This document shows, one piece after another, positions 24,059 through 34,269 of a DNA stretch of 64,000 nucleotides. The position numbers and the translations under genes were made by a program. Origin of the DNA: Zanthoxylum bungeanum. Lineage: Eukaryota > Streptophyta > Magnoliopsida > Sapindales > Rutaceae. Location: NCBI GenBank assembly GCA_019454045.1, contig SKCR01006517.1, forward strand, positions 276,001-340,000. Direction: 5' to 3'. The stretch's first letter is position 1. Every line of letters starts with the position of its first letter. The notes beneath the pieces are model-generated. The model searched no databases. It worked only from the letters and a program-made list of their open reading frames with translations, and was not told where the DNA came from.

Positions 24059-25693
24059 TCTTCGTAACATCCCCGAAATGGGTATATTACCGACAGGCAA
24101 CAAAGCCTCATTGCTACCTTAGCCACAACTCAAGACCTAAACACATACTTAGTTTTCCATGTCCTGCAATATCGATCAACTATTTGTGTAATTTAAATAC
24201 TTCATTCATCAGAATAACTAGTCATCATAACAAAGATCTCATGTACACACATATGAGTACCTACATGCTCTAGTTCAAATACAATGTGTTCATACACAAT
24301 ACACATAGAGACAGCGTAGCAAAATACTCCACAAAAGGTCTATATTCTATATGAATATAGCCTTCTAGTGATAAACCCAACATCTAGTGACTGTAATGTA
24401 ACTCTCAATCTCGATCTGGGTATCCAAAAGTGAATGGCTCACCAAAAAGAAATATCCTACAAAAAAAAATTGAAAAGTGGGGGAATGAGTCCGGAGGATC
24501 TCAGTGAGTGGAGCTACAAAATAAGAATAAAGAAGATACAAGTCAGAATTACTGATAACATTTGAAATATGTACTTTTATCTTTAACTGAAAAGAAAACA
24601 TTTGGTGGAAAACTTTTCTATCTTTTATAAAAAAAAATACATGTCACTGATGTTGTAAGAGAAAACTGGACGTATGAGGGCGTTATGTATCGCCGTCCCC
24701 TCAAACACCTATCTGGAGGAAAGAGTGCAAGACCATGACTTTGGGGCGTTACATCTCGCCGTCCCCCAAAGCATGCCACAACTGTCTCAAAATCTGGCGG
24801 TCTTGGGCGTTACGTCTCACCGTCCCTCAATTCCGGTCTGAGGATCTGAAAGCGTCCCCTCAGTCCTCCACATGTGCACATGCCACTATATCCGTCAATT
24901 CCAACTACCAAGTTACATACTGGGGTGAGTTTTTGCCTCATGCCCCGAAAACAGAAAAAAACAAAGCAGAAAACTTATTTAAATTTCAAAACAAATTTCA
25001 AGTAATATATTTATGAAAATAAAACAAGTCTAACGCCTTAAGATTTTGAATTAAATCTCAAAATGATTTTTAAAATGTAAACAATTTAAACATAAAATCA
25101 ACTTAGAAGATAAATCTCCACTCACAGATTATGTTGAAGAGAGCTTCTTATGAGGTTGGGGATAAGTGTGGCTCCTGACGAGTGTCTATCAAGAAAAGCA
25201 TAGAGTTAGAATTCCATGTTATAAAATACAATTCATAACAATCTTATTCATTAATGCCACTAAAAGTTTATAATAAAGCCTTTCCTTTAATTGAATAGAT
25301 CCTAAAATGAAGTTCGGCCCCCTAATTCGCGTATCCTCCTCACCAAAATTTTTTTCTGGTTTCTGCCACGGGCGTCGCGACGCCAAGCTGTTTTGTTGGG
25401 CAGAACCTGCCCAGCAAGACAGCAGCCCCGAGCCTCTACAAAATGATTTCTAAGCAAGCTAAAAGCATCCCAAAACACATTCTAACATCCTCTGATCATC
25501 AACATCAACCTAAACATTCCCATTATCCCATTAATTTCACAAATCCTTCCTTTTCAACACCCATAATTTAGAACATAAACCAACTACATCACTCAAATCA
25601 CCCCAAAGTAACAATAGAAATCAATAAGACTTTATTCTCATTACTCCATAACCAATTCTAACCAACTAATCCTTTGAAATCTAAAAATCACAA

Positions 25694-25698
25694 AATGG
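25694..25698. repeat. Left target-site duplication AATGG of solo LTR
   Basis: AATGG at 25694-25698 and again at 27819-27823. The unfilled site in the left Tekay LTR (18446-18455) has a single copy. Confidence 0.95.
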
Positions 25699-27818
25699 TG
25701 TTGGTGATTATCTAGGTCCCAAGATCATTAAACAAGCATGATAAAGTGTGAAATACATCTCAAAGGAGTTGTGGAATACTCACATCGATCGGTTGAGACG
25801 ATTGAAGACGAACAAGACCATTTATTCCCTTCATTTTCGGCCAAGGCAGTGAGCAGTCCACTGGTTGCATTTTTCAGTTTTGAGCTGAGATTTTGAGCTT
25901 CAAATCTTCGTCAAATGATTCCCGGCTCGAGGGTAAGTGTCCCTAACACCTTCATAAGTCTCTCGGAGTGCTAGCTCCGCTTGATTTTGCCACAAAATCA
26001 AAGCACAAGGCTTCTCACTGCTCGGTTTTGCCAAGCAAAATAGTGAGTTATTTCACTGCCCATTTGGGCGTGAATTGAGAGAGAGATGGAGAGGAGAAAA
26101 ATTTGTATTAGTTTGTTAAAGCATTTCCAAAATGCTTTATATATTTTTCAAAAAATAAAATTAACATTTACCAATTAAAATATCAAAAGTCAAATGGTAA
26201 ATGCTCTCTCCAACAACTATCACTATTTCACCAAAACACATCACTATTCATTTCACTTTATTAAAGTGACATGTCTTTCAATCAATCAATCACTCACATC
26301 AATCAAATGTCACATCACTCAAAGTGACGTTTGATTTGATGCTTGATGTGATGAATGACTTGACGCTTGATGTGACGAATGATTTGACGCTTGATGTGAC
26401 TTACGTGCCGCACTCGAATTCGAAATACGAATGCGCTCGTAATCACACTCGGGCTCGGGTTCGTTAATTCCAAATTAACGATTTATCCGTTGCGTCGTAA
26501 TTAAATGATTACGCCTAGCGAATTCACTATTCACGTCGCTAACGAATTAATTCTAAATTAATTCGTTCGCCCGAATTAAAATCCAATTTCAATTCCGCGT
26601 CGAAATCCAATTTCGTTTAATATATCAAATATATCAATTTACCGATTAATTCCAAATTAATCGTTATCTCTCTTTTATTGATATTCTATTCTAGATAAAA
26701 TATCTCCGAAATTAATCATAGATTAATTTTCTCTCTCATCGAATTAATCCCAGATTAATTAAAGTGCGAGTCATACTTTATCGGTGTATCATTGGGACGC
26801 GACCCAAGAGATCCCCGGATATGTTGGCAGTAAATCGGGTTGTCGGACTATCCGAACACGTATGTACCAAGTACTACGTTTTACCGATTCACAAGACAAG
26901 GTTGGCTTCTAGCAAAGCGCCATGCCTACCCAATTCTCCGGAAATATTCTTACAGGAATATGTGATCTATATCAAGCGTAGTATATCGTAGTTTTGCGTA
27001 TTTCGATCCAGTATCGGACTGTCACGTGCTAGGCCTGGGGCTGGAGTTGTGTCCGCCCCGTACGAAGCACATGTCGGATGTCTGGTAACTAGTCTCTATA
27101 ATTGGATATACATGACCTAGTCATAATATCCTGATGGCCGCGCAGCACTTAAGAGTACTAATACCGTATCCTACGTGACATCATCTCCACTATGACTGGA
27201 GTGATAGTGGTGCAAGTCTCAGGTTAAGACCCAATACTCTACGATTCTCAATATACCTAGTATCGACGTACACAGAACCGGTTAAAGCCCTAGACGAGCT
27301 CAACCAAAGTACATTGATTGTCGTAAGCATTAGCGGTGCAAGTCTCAGGTTAAGACCAAATACACCTACCCTGATGTCGGACTCCCATAGACACATAGTC
27401 AAACTACCAATGGGATTCCGAGGGGGTCTATCCAGAGCGAAGCTGTCTCCCGTACCGTCGGTGAAACACAACCTCCTACCGCACTTGCATAAGTATCCAA
27501 TACTTAAGTATATGAGAACTACGCCGTTGTGCCCTCACAATGTGCATAAGTACGATACTAGTCTTTTACGTATTTATCGATGTCCAATCTCGATAATACT
27601 CTGACTAGGGATATTTAATGATTTATCCTTCGTTGATTGATATTGTCTCATATCATTCTCAATCAAGGAACAAATCATAAGGACCTCTCATCATTTATAC
27701 ATCTTGGTGATCTAATCACAAATGATAAGAGTGCAATTTCCTTTGTCACATAGTTAATTTGTACAACAACACAATGATCTATACAAATAGTGACGCTATG
27801 GGTCATAACTGTCCAACA
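25699..27818 (-). mobile_element. Solo copia LTR (2120 bp) in Tekay 5' LTR
   Basis: Starts TGTTGGTG, ends GTCCAACA, flanked by perfect AATGG duplications, with no internal region. It is in the Copia-1/Copia-2 LTR family and reads on minus (its minus-strand start TGTTGGACAGTTATGACCC matches 3540). A solo LTR of this kind arises by recombination between the two LTRs of a full element. Confidence 0.95.
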
Positions 27819-28304
27819 AATGGGTCAATGAAAAACTTACCTTCAAACTCTTTTTCTCCTTTCTTAAGGAATAAACAACTACAATCTCTCCTAGGATTTG
27901 CTAGAAGAGGTTAACTTGTTGGATTTTTGAAGCTTGAAAAAGTTTTTGCAAGAGTTCTTCTTCTTCTCCCTCCTTCACCCCTTACGTATTTTAGCCAAAA
28001 AGAAAAGAAAAAAAAAATGTAATTCCCTTTATTTTTGCCATTTACCTAATTTTTATTTTTCTTAAAAGTTTCTAGAAAAGTAAGGAATTCTAAAATGGGC
28101 TTGGGCCAAAATTATGGTTTAATTTCCTCTTTTTCTTCTTCTTATTTCTCTACATTAATAAGGCCCAACACATCCCTCTAATAACTATTAATAAGCCCAA
28201 GCAATGAAATGGCTCAATTTAATACTCGATATATATTCCATAAGAGGGAAAAATAATAATTAATCCCCTCTGAATGACTCGACTTATAGGGTCGTTACAC
28301 CCTG

Positions 28305-28590
28305 ACCCATAAGGGGTGTTCAAGCCGTTACTGGACGTAAAACCAGAGGAAGATGTGAGCCACAATCACAACTACCAGTATATATTATTGCATTGATTTT
28401 CTTTACTTTAAATTACTATTTTCTTTTACTTTTTACCGACAGTATCTAACCTTTTTATTCAAGATCTATTTTTCTGATAGTTGTCATTTTGCAGATGTTA
28501 GTACATTTCTCAGCCACCCTTTTCAGGATCTATAAATTTAGCTCATCATTTCTATTTCCTCAACACATCTAGCTATGAGAGGCAGCATAA
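28305..28590 (+). other. Accessory-ORF tail and LOG-like upstream region (copy A)
   Basis: Continues the Athila sequence after Tekay. The accessory frame meets TAA near 28310. The readable, possibly residual frame after it (FKPLLDVKPEEDVSHNHNY) is matched in copy B. About 150 AT-rich bases then lead to a TATA box. Confidence 0.6.
28531..28537 (+). promoter_or_regulatory. TATA box upstream of LOG-like gene (copy A)
   Basis: GATCTATAAATTTAGCTC, 60 bases before the LOG-like ATG. Copy B has GATCTATAAATACAGCTC at the same place. This suggests an internal promoter in the element; it is inference without transcript data. Confidence 0.5.
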
Positions 28591-29247
28591 ATGGAGACAA
28601 CTTCAAAATGACGATTCACTGATATCTGTTTATTTTGTGGAACTAGCTCCGGAACTAAACCGGAATTTATTGAGGGAGCAAGAGAATTGGGTAGAGTTAT
28701 GGAAAACAGAAATATACACTTAGTATATGGCGATGGCAATTTTGGATTGATGGGGTGTATTTCAAAAGCTGTACAAGAAGATGGAAGAAAAGTTTTTGGG
28801 ATCATCATCCCAAAGCCTTTAACAGAAAGCCACATCATCGAAAAATCAAATAGAGAAGAATGTATTATCCCAGGTATGTCTGAAAAACTCACTGAAATGA
28901 TCAATCATGTTGATGCTTTCATTGCTTTACCAGGTGGGCTCGGAACGTTGGAAGAAATATTCACTGTTGCATTATGGGCAAACTTGAATATTCACCAAAA
29001 ATCTATTGAACTGTTTAATGTTAATGGATTTTTCGATTTTCTTTTTGTATTTCTTGAAGATGCTAAAAGAAATGGGTTTATTTCAAAATCGGTAAGAGAT
29101 ATCTTCCTAACTGCATAAACAGCTGATGATTTAATTGACCAACTATTAGCTTATGAACCAAAAATCGACCCAATTCTTTCCAAGTTGAACTGGTCTGGTA
29201 ACGATCGTGGTAAAAAGCGCAAAGTAAACTTGGACCTTAATCTGTAA
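28591..29247 (+). pseudogene. LOG-like cytokinin riboside monophosphate phosphoribohydrolase (copy A)
   Basis: One frame from ATG 28591 to TAA 29245-29247, 218 codons, about the length of plant LOG proteins, with no intron although plant LOG genes have several. Family blocks in order: ICLFCGTSSGTKPEF (near codon 12), LVYGDGNFGLMG (codons 44-55), KVFGIIIPK, DAFIALPGGLGTLEE with the PGGxGTxxE motif at codons 114-122, LWANLNIH, LFNVNGFFDFL, and a C-terminal block IDQLLAYEPKIDPILSKLNW. LOG enzymes release active cytokinin base from its nucleotide in the cytosol. Two nonsense codons interrupt it (TGA, codon 7; TAA, 29116-29118). The usual Arg before the EM of the helix is Lys here. It lies inside Athila A2, before the 3' LTR, at the same place as in copy B. 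Confidence 0.85.
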
Positions 29248-30457
29248 CCAGGTGATATCTTTTAAACTCTTTCTTTCTTTCTTTAAACATTGGGGACAAT
29301 GTCTCGTTTTGGTTGGGGGAAATGATAGTTTAGGAAATAAATAATTTTCATTTCTTTGTTTGTTTCATTGATGTTAGTTTTTACTGTGTTGTTATTTTGT
29401 GTGTAAAAATATATATCCATATATATACACACAAACTAACAACAAATTTGTTTTCTAAACCAAGTGGAATTGTTGTTCTGAGGTGGCTGTGTAAGGATTT
29501 TTCACTCTTGAGACGCATCCCAATATAATTCGTAACAAGTTATTTATCATTCCTTTTTTTTGAATAATTAAATTTGTGAATTCTTCATAACATTAATTAA
29601 ATTTGATCTTTATATGCTCATCTGGCAGATATTATCAACAATATGGTAACATATGACCATGGGTAGTAAGTGAAAATTCTGTAATATTCAGTTCTCTAAT
29701 TTGTTGGAGATAACACCTAAAAGCAGTGAAATTTTTATTATTATGCAAAAAAAAAAGGAGAAAAAGCAAAAAAAAAAAAAAAAAGAAGTTTGAATAAAGT
29801 TCGTTTCGTAGCCTTTCTAACCCGAGCAATTAAGTCCGAATGGTTGTTTTAACACTTAGTACCCTGAGACCAACTGGTCTGGGAATTTCTGGCCTAAAGC
29901 TTCTTACAAGGGTTAAAAAAAACTTAAGGAAATCAGACACTGTTTATCTGAGATACGAGCAATTAAGCAAGTAGGGGTGTCTTAACACCTAGTGCCCTAA
30001 AACTAACTGGTTTGAGAGTCACTGGCTTAAATTTCGATACACGGATTGAATATATGTTTTATGTATTATTATCTGAGATCCGAGCAATTAAGCCTGTAAG
30101 GGTGTCTTAACACCTAGTGCCCTAAAACTAACTGGTTTGGGAGTCACTGGCCCAAAGTTCGATACATGGATTGAAGATATGTTTATAAATAAACTTTCAC
30201 TGCCAAAAAAATATGTAAACTCTAATATAATTTTAGGACAAAAATATTTCTCTCTTTTCAATAAATATATGTGATATTGTGGGCACAATATATTGATTAA
30301 TATCTTATTTTATGAGTATATGGCAGAATGGTAAAAAAAAAAGTACATGAGAAGTCATTTATTTGATCATTCAGAAAGAAAGAAAACATTGTTGACTTAG
30401 ATAAGAATTTTTCTTCCGTTTGAATTACTAGGGACTAGTAATAAGATGGTTGGGGGA
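29248..30457 (+). mobile_element. Athila A 3' untranslated region with tandem units
   Basis: Contains cattggggacaatgt and ttgggggaaa near 29287-29325, typical of Athila 3' ends. A unit starting gagcaattaag and containing ccaactggtct...ggcc occurs three times (starts 29824, 29957, 30082); copy B has two. The purine tract ggttgggggA (30449-30457) precedes the LTR. Confidence 0.7.
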
Positions 30458-30663
30458 TGTGATGAATACTAAAAAGTGCATATTTATTAGATGATAAGTT
30501 AATCATTTTACACTTATAGTTTCACTAATCCCCTTAAATTGACACATTTGTGTAAATATTTTAAAGTTATGCTTTGAGTGTTGTTACTGTGTTATTTTAT
30601 GTTTTTGTCAGAAAAAATACTGCTCGGAAGCTCAACAAGACAAATTAGACGTGAAAAAAATAT

Positions 30664-30703
30664 TCTGCAAGCACGTCGTAAAATCTGCAAGCACGTCGTA
30701 AAA
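30664..30703 (+). repeat. 20 bp direct repeat upstream of LTR TATA box
   Basis: Two adjacent copies of tctgcaagcacgtcgtaaaa, each with an ACGT core. Confidence 0.9.
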
Positions 30704-30715
30704 TCGGTAAGCTGA

Positions 30716-30778
30716 CACGTGGAACCTTTACGTCGCGACACATGTCCCCAACGTGGCTTCACCATTCTTTGACACGTG
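30716..30778 (+). promoter_or_regulatory. Two G-box-like CACGTG sites in Athila LTR
   Basis: CACGTG at 30716-30721 and 30773-30778 (gacacgtgtc). Such sites bind bZIP/bHLH factors in plants; their use here is inference from position, 40-110 bases before the TATA box. Confidence 0.4.
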
Positions 30779-30819
30779 TCAACAACATGCATTCGCTTGT
30801 TTGGGCGGCCAAGTTTCCT

Positions 30820-30827
30820 ATAAATAG
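30820..30827 (+). promoter_or_regulatory. Athila LTR TATA box
   Basis: TATAAATA in the context cctataaatagga, about 360 bases into the LTR, as expected for the U3/R boundary. Confidence 0.65.
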
Positions 30828-31104
30828 GAGCGTTTAGAAATTTTCATACTTTCTTTCCGGATTCCTTTGTAACTTTTGAGGAGAGAGTGTCTTGTTTGTT
30901 TATTTACTTCAAGCTTTTGTAATGCCTTTTTCTTTCAATAATATAAGTATGTTTTATCACAAAATGAGTAGCTAATTTCTTTTCTGCTGGAGTAAGAGTG
31001 AAGCTTTTATAATGAGAACATAGATTAAACTCTCTTTTATTATAATAAATAAATTGAAATCTAATGATTAAAAATTGATTTAATTCTAGATTAATTATTG
31101 ACAA

Positions 31105-31250
31105 TCTTTATACCGCCTTTATGGTCGGTTTTATCTTTATACCGTCTTTATGGTCGTTTTATCTTTACACCGCCTTTATGGTCGGTTTTATCTTTACACC
31201 GCCTTTATGGTCAGTTTTATATTTACACCGCATTTATGGTCGGTTTTATC
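31105..31250 (+). repeat. Five tandem 29 bp units in Athila LTR
   Basis: Five head-to-tail copies of a unit like ctttacaccgcctttatgg plus tcggttttat, each with a few changes. Confidence 0.9.
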
Positions 31251-31640
31251 TGATTCTGGCATAATTAAGTACCTTGGTAGGACTTGTTATAGACAAACGA
31301 TATTCCCTCATTTATGGCTAGTTCTTTTTATTGGCATAATTAATTCTTGTAATAATTTAAGTGGGTATAAAAAGGCAATTTATAAATTATTATAAAGCGA
31401 GATTTATAAATGTTTAAAAGACTAAAAGTGGATCCCCTAACTCCAGTATTTCCTTCTATTATTGTATTCCAACCTAAAATCCTCCAACTACTTCAACAAA
31501 ACAAACTTTTCATTCATGCACTGTTAAATATTCTAATTTACTAAATCTCTTCTTTGTAGATCAACCCCGGACTCACAGGGTATTTTATTACTTCGACACT
31601 CTTATACTTGGGAGTAAAAGACCACTTTTTGAGCGTGTCA

Positions 31641-32562
31641 AGTTTTTGAGGTACCTACATGAATTTCTCCTTCATGTCTCGTACTTCCTGACTGAATATT
31701 ATTTAATTGCATACTCAACTTGTAAGGTCCTATCGAATCTAATGCGTTCATGTTAATAGGGCATATCCATGACCATTCGAATTGAATCATTTCTCCTTAG
31801 CTCTTATTTCTTCTGCCATGATAACACTAATTCTTAATATCACTTTGATTTTCTATTACTCCTCACGTTTAAGGTGTCAGTATTGTACTTTTTACTATAG
31901 CCAATAACCTTCACTTTCCTTTGACTTGTGTATACCTCAAGTTCTTCGGCTACTTTTTATAATATAACCACTTAAATGATCTCATAAGATATATCTTACT
32001 AGATATTTCCTCAGCTCCATATACTAGATCTTATTGTAACATTCATTATCATATCTTAGCTAACTATTTAACCTTTTCCCTTTCTCCTTACTAGGTTTCT
32101 ACTGCTTATGAGCTCTTTCCTTAGATTTCTCACATTTTGGACTATATATAGATTTAAGACTTCATAACTCACAGCTAACTTTTCTTGTACTATCGTTATC
32201 AACCGAAGGCTCTCATACTTAGGACGTTAATTTTGGGTAATTTTTCTGACGATCCTTTTTGATTGACTGAAGAATTTTAGGAAATGGTATCTATGTTAAA
32301 CCTGACTATATGCATATATATGCTTAAACTATGTCTTTTATTATTAACACTGGCACTGGTTATTCTGTTCTGGTTTATGTTCGTACTCTTTTTGCACCTT
32401 TAATTCTTGTGCTAGTAGAAGTACGGTTACTGTCTTTCGCGCTAGCTATTCTTTCCTTGCTTACTTTCACTCTAAAATACTCTACCTTCAATCATCTCTC
32501 AAGTCTTATCCTGTCAGGTGATATCCCGGTTTCAACAATATCGATATTATTAGTTTTCTTAG
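31641..32562. other. Unclassified AT-rich stretch
   Basis: Between the Athila LTR and recognisable virus-like sequence. It has no coherent protein homology by eye. It could be the leader of the pararetrovirus or host DNA. TGGTATC occurs near 32286 but does not extend to a proper primer site. Confidence 0.4.
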
Positions 32563-33500
32563 CTGTCTCTAGATGAAACCCCTATTCACACTATACACAA
32601 TATTGTTAATAGACTTCACATGCTAAATGATGAATATGAAGGTATAGTACCAGGATTTACAGACCCTAGAGGAAATAGAGTTGGATTAACTCGTAATCAG
32701 GTAAATCAATTAATAGCTAGTCAGCGTCAAAATCAAGAACCAAACATTTTAGATGAAATTCAATCTGATTAAAATGAAAAGAAAACTTTACACGTTTCTT
32801 AAAAGTTTAGAAGATCTTGAAATAAAAGATATTAATGATTTAAATAATTTAAACAAAAAACTTAAAGTTTTAAAAAATAAAATAAATTCTAAACCCGAAA
32901 ATATAGAAAACCGATTAAAAATTATAATGATAGACAATATAATAAAAGCAAACGAACAAGAAAGGATAATATTTGCTATCTCAAGTAAGACAAAAGGTAA
33001 AAAATTAATAATCAAAAAATTAATATTTTTATCAATGCACTAAGTGAACTCTCTATAGACGATAGTGGTGACCTATTAAATTTAGAAAGTAAATTAATTA
33101 TGTTAAAAATCAAATTGAGTCAAGAAAATTAGATATTGAAATTGAACTAAAAATAAAAATGATAATTGGAATGTTAAATGCTGCAGCAGAACAATCGTTC
33201 TGGTATGATAACATGGTCGTTAAAATAAAAGTATACTGGATAGAAGGAGAACCTTCTAATTCAAATAAAAAATCCAGAAATAGATAAATTAAATAAACAT
33301 GATAAAAGAACAGTTACAAACTGTGTGAAAGAACAAATTCAACAAAAAATTGACAAGAATATTGAATATCTTAAAGAACAAGGAATATGATCGTCTAAGA
33401 CAGCACCTTTTCTTTTAAATAAAAATTATAAACTTAGAAAAGATATAAATAATTTAGAAGAAGCAATCAATCCAGGATATAAAATAAATGTTGATTAAAT
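32563..33500 (+). pseudogene. EPRV upstream ORF remnants
   Basis: A 70-codon open frame ending at 32772 (contains VPGFTDPRGNRVGLTRNQ) overlaps a Lys-rich frame at 32753-33043 of 96 codons (LEDLEIKDINDLNNLNKKL, predicted helical). Further charged fragments to about 33500 lack a stable frame. Assigned to the virus by position and composition only; functions unknown. Confidence 0.45.
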
Positions 33501-33607
33501 TCTACGGTATATCGGATGGAAACTCATACGTAAATTCCATAGCTGAACCTGAATAGGCAGTAATGTGGTCCGCACTTGGGTATAAAATTCCACATACCTG
33601 TAAGATT

Positions 33608-34260
33608 AAAATGACAAGTTCAATTACTACATCAACGTCAAGTGTTATCGAACAAATTAATCAAAAAATGGACAGAATTTTAATAAAAATGGATGAGTTA
33701 GATAAAAGACTCATAGATATATAAATAATAACAAACTTTATAGAAAGAGAAATAAAAAATAAGCACAAATCTTCAAAAGGAAATAAAATTTTGATTAAAA
33801 TGAGAAATGACGAACCAATTATTGTAGAAAACATAAGCTACCAGAAAGGAAGCTTTGATGAATAGGTTTACAATAACCAACTGCCTAAAATTAGGCAAGA
33901 TTTAGAAGAAATAAATAAATTAAAAAGAGAAAACTGCTCGTTAAAAAAGGAAAAGAAATAACAAAAATTAGATAAAAGCTTAAATCTGGTGAGGAATCAA
34001 GTTCAAATGGATAATCAAATTGAAGAATTAATCTTTGACTTATAAGAATTAGAATTAGACCCAAAAGTATACGTAGATGAACCTGTGGGAGACACAGGTG
34101 GACCCATAAAAGTAAAATCTGAAAGAGAATATAATGATCTAGAAGCTAGTACATCTAGGAACCCTAGAATACCTAGAGCATCGCAAAGTGAACAAGCTAT
34201 GCCTGGAACATTTAGTGGAAATAGAACTTCTAAAAAAGAAAGTTGGGGCAAGCCAATTTA
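33608..34260 (+). pseudogene. EPRV coiled-coil / coat N-terminal region
   Basis: Frame from ATG 33610 begins MTSSITTSTSSVIEQINQ and continues with a heptad-like stretch, broken by stops near 33722, 33863, 33958 and 34042. After 34045 an acidic then Ser/Arg-rich stretch is open to 34259 (DPKVYVDEPVGDTGG). It could be the virion-associated or coat N-terminal segment. No enzyme motifs are seen. Confidence 0.5.
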
Positions 34261-34269
34261 AGTCTAGAT

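Larger units (their letters stand above)
16755..28299 (-). mobile_element. Tekay/Del-type chromodomain Ty3/gypsy element (minus), nested in Athila A
   Basis: Complete in outline: LTRs at 16755-18918 and 24063-28299 (the right one split by a solo copia LTR), polypurine tract, gag, protease, RT, RNase H, integrase, GPF domain and chromodomain in the right order on minus, and a primer site. The chromodomain at the integrase end and PPT/LTR ends of this form are typical of Tekay/Del chromoviruses. Stops and frameshifts in every domain make it dead. LTRs differ at about 8 of the first 90 bases, all transitions, so it is not young. Confidence 0.9.
24063..28299 (-). mobile_element. Tekay 5' LTR (right), split by a solo copia LTR
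   Basis: Matches the left LTR throughout, in two parts (24063-25698 and 27819-28299). Its inner edge has CG in place of TG (plus strand), a terminal mutation. Confidence 0.9.
30458..31640 (+). mobile_element. Athila A 3' LTR (1183 bp)
   Basis: Starts TGTGATGAATAC after the purine tract and ends GAGCGTGTCA, both ends of the form seen in Athila/Tat elements. It contains a TATA box at 30820, ACGT-rich promoter repeats before it and a 29 bp tandem array after it. Copy B keeps only about its first 39 bases. No second LTR is present for age estimation. Confidence 0.7.

Noticed and set aside
28569..28904. 111-codon minus-strand ORF opposite the LOG-like gene
   Set aside because: Shadow of the LOG-like coding strand; the plus frame has all family motifs.
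29824..30180. CRISPR-like spaced repeats
   Set aside because: Three long units at 125-133 base spacing in a retroelement 3' UTR; also present as two units in copy B, so ordinary tandem duplication in a plant genome.
32280..32300. Pararetrovirus primer site (TGGTATC)
   Set aside because: Only seven bases match the Met tRNA complement; expected by chance in this length.
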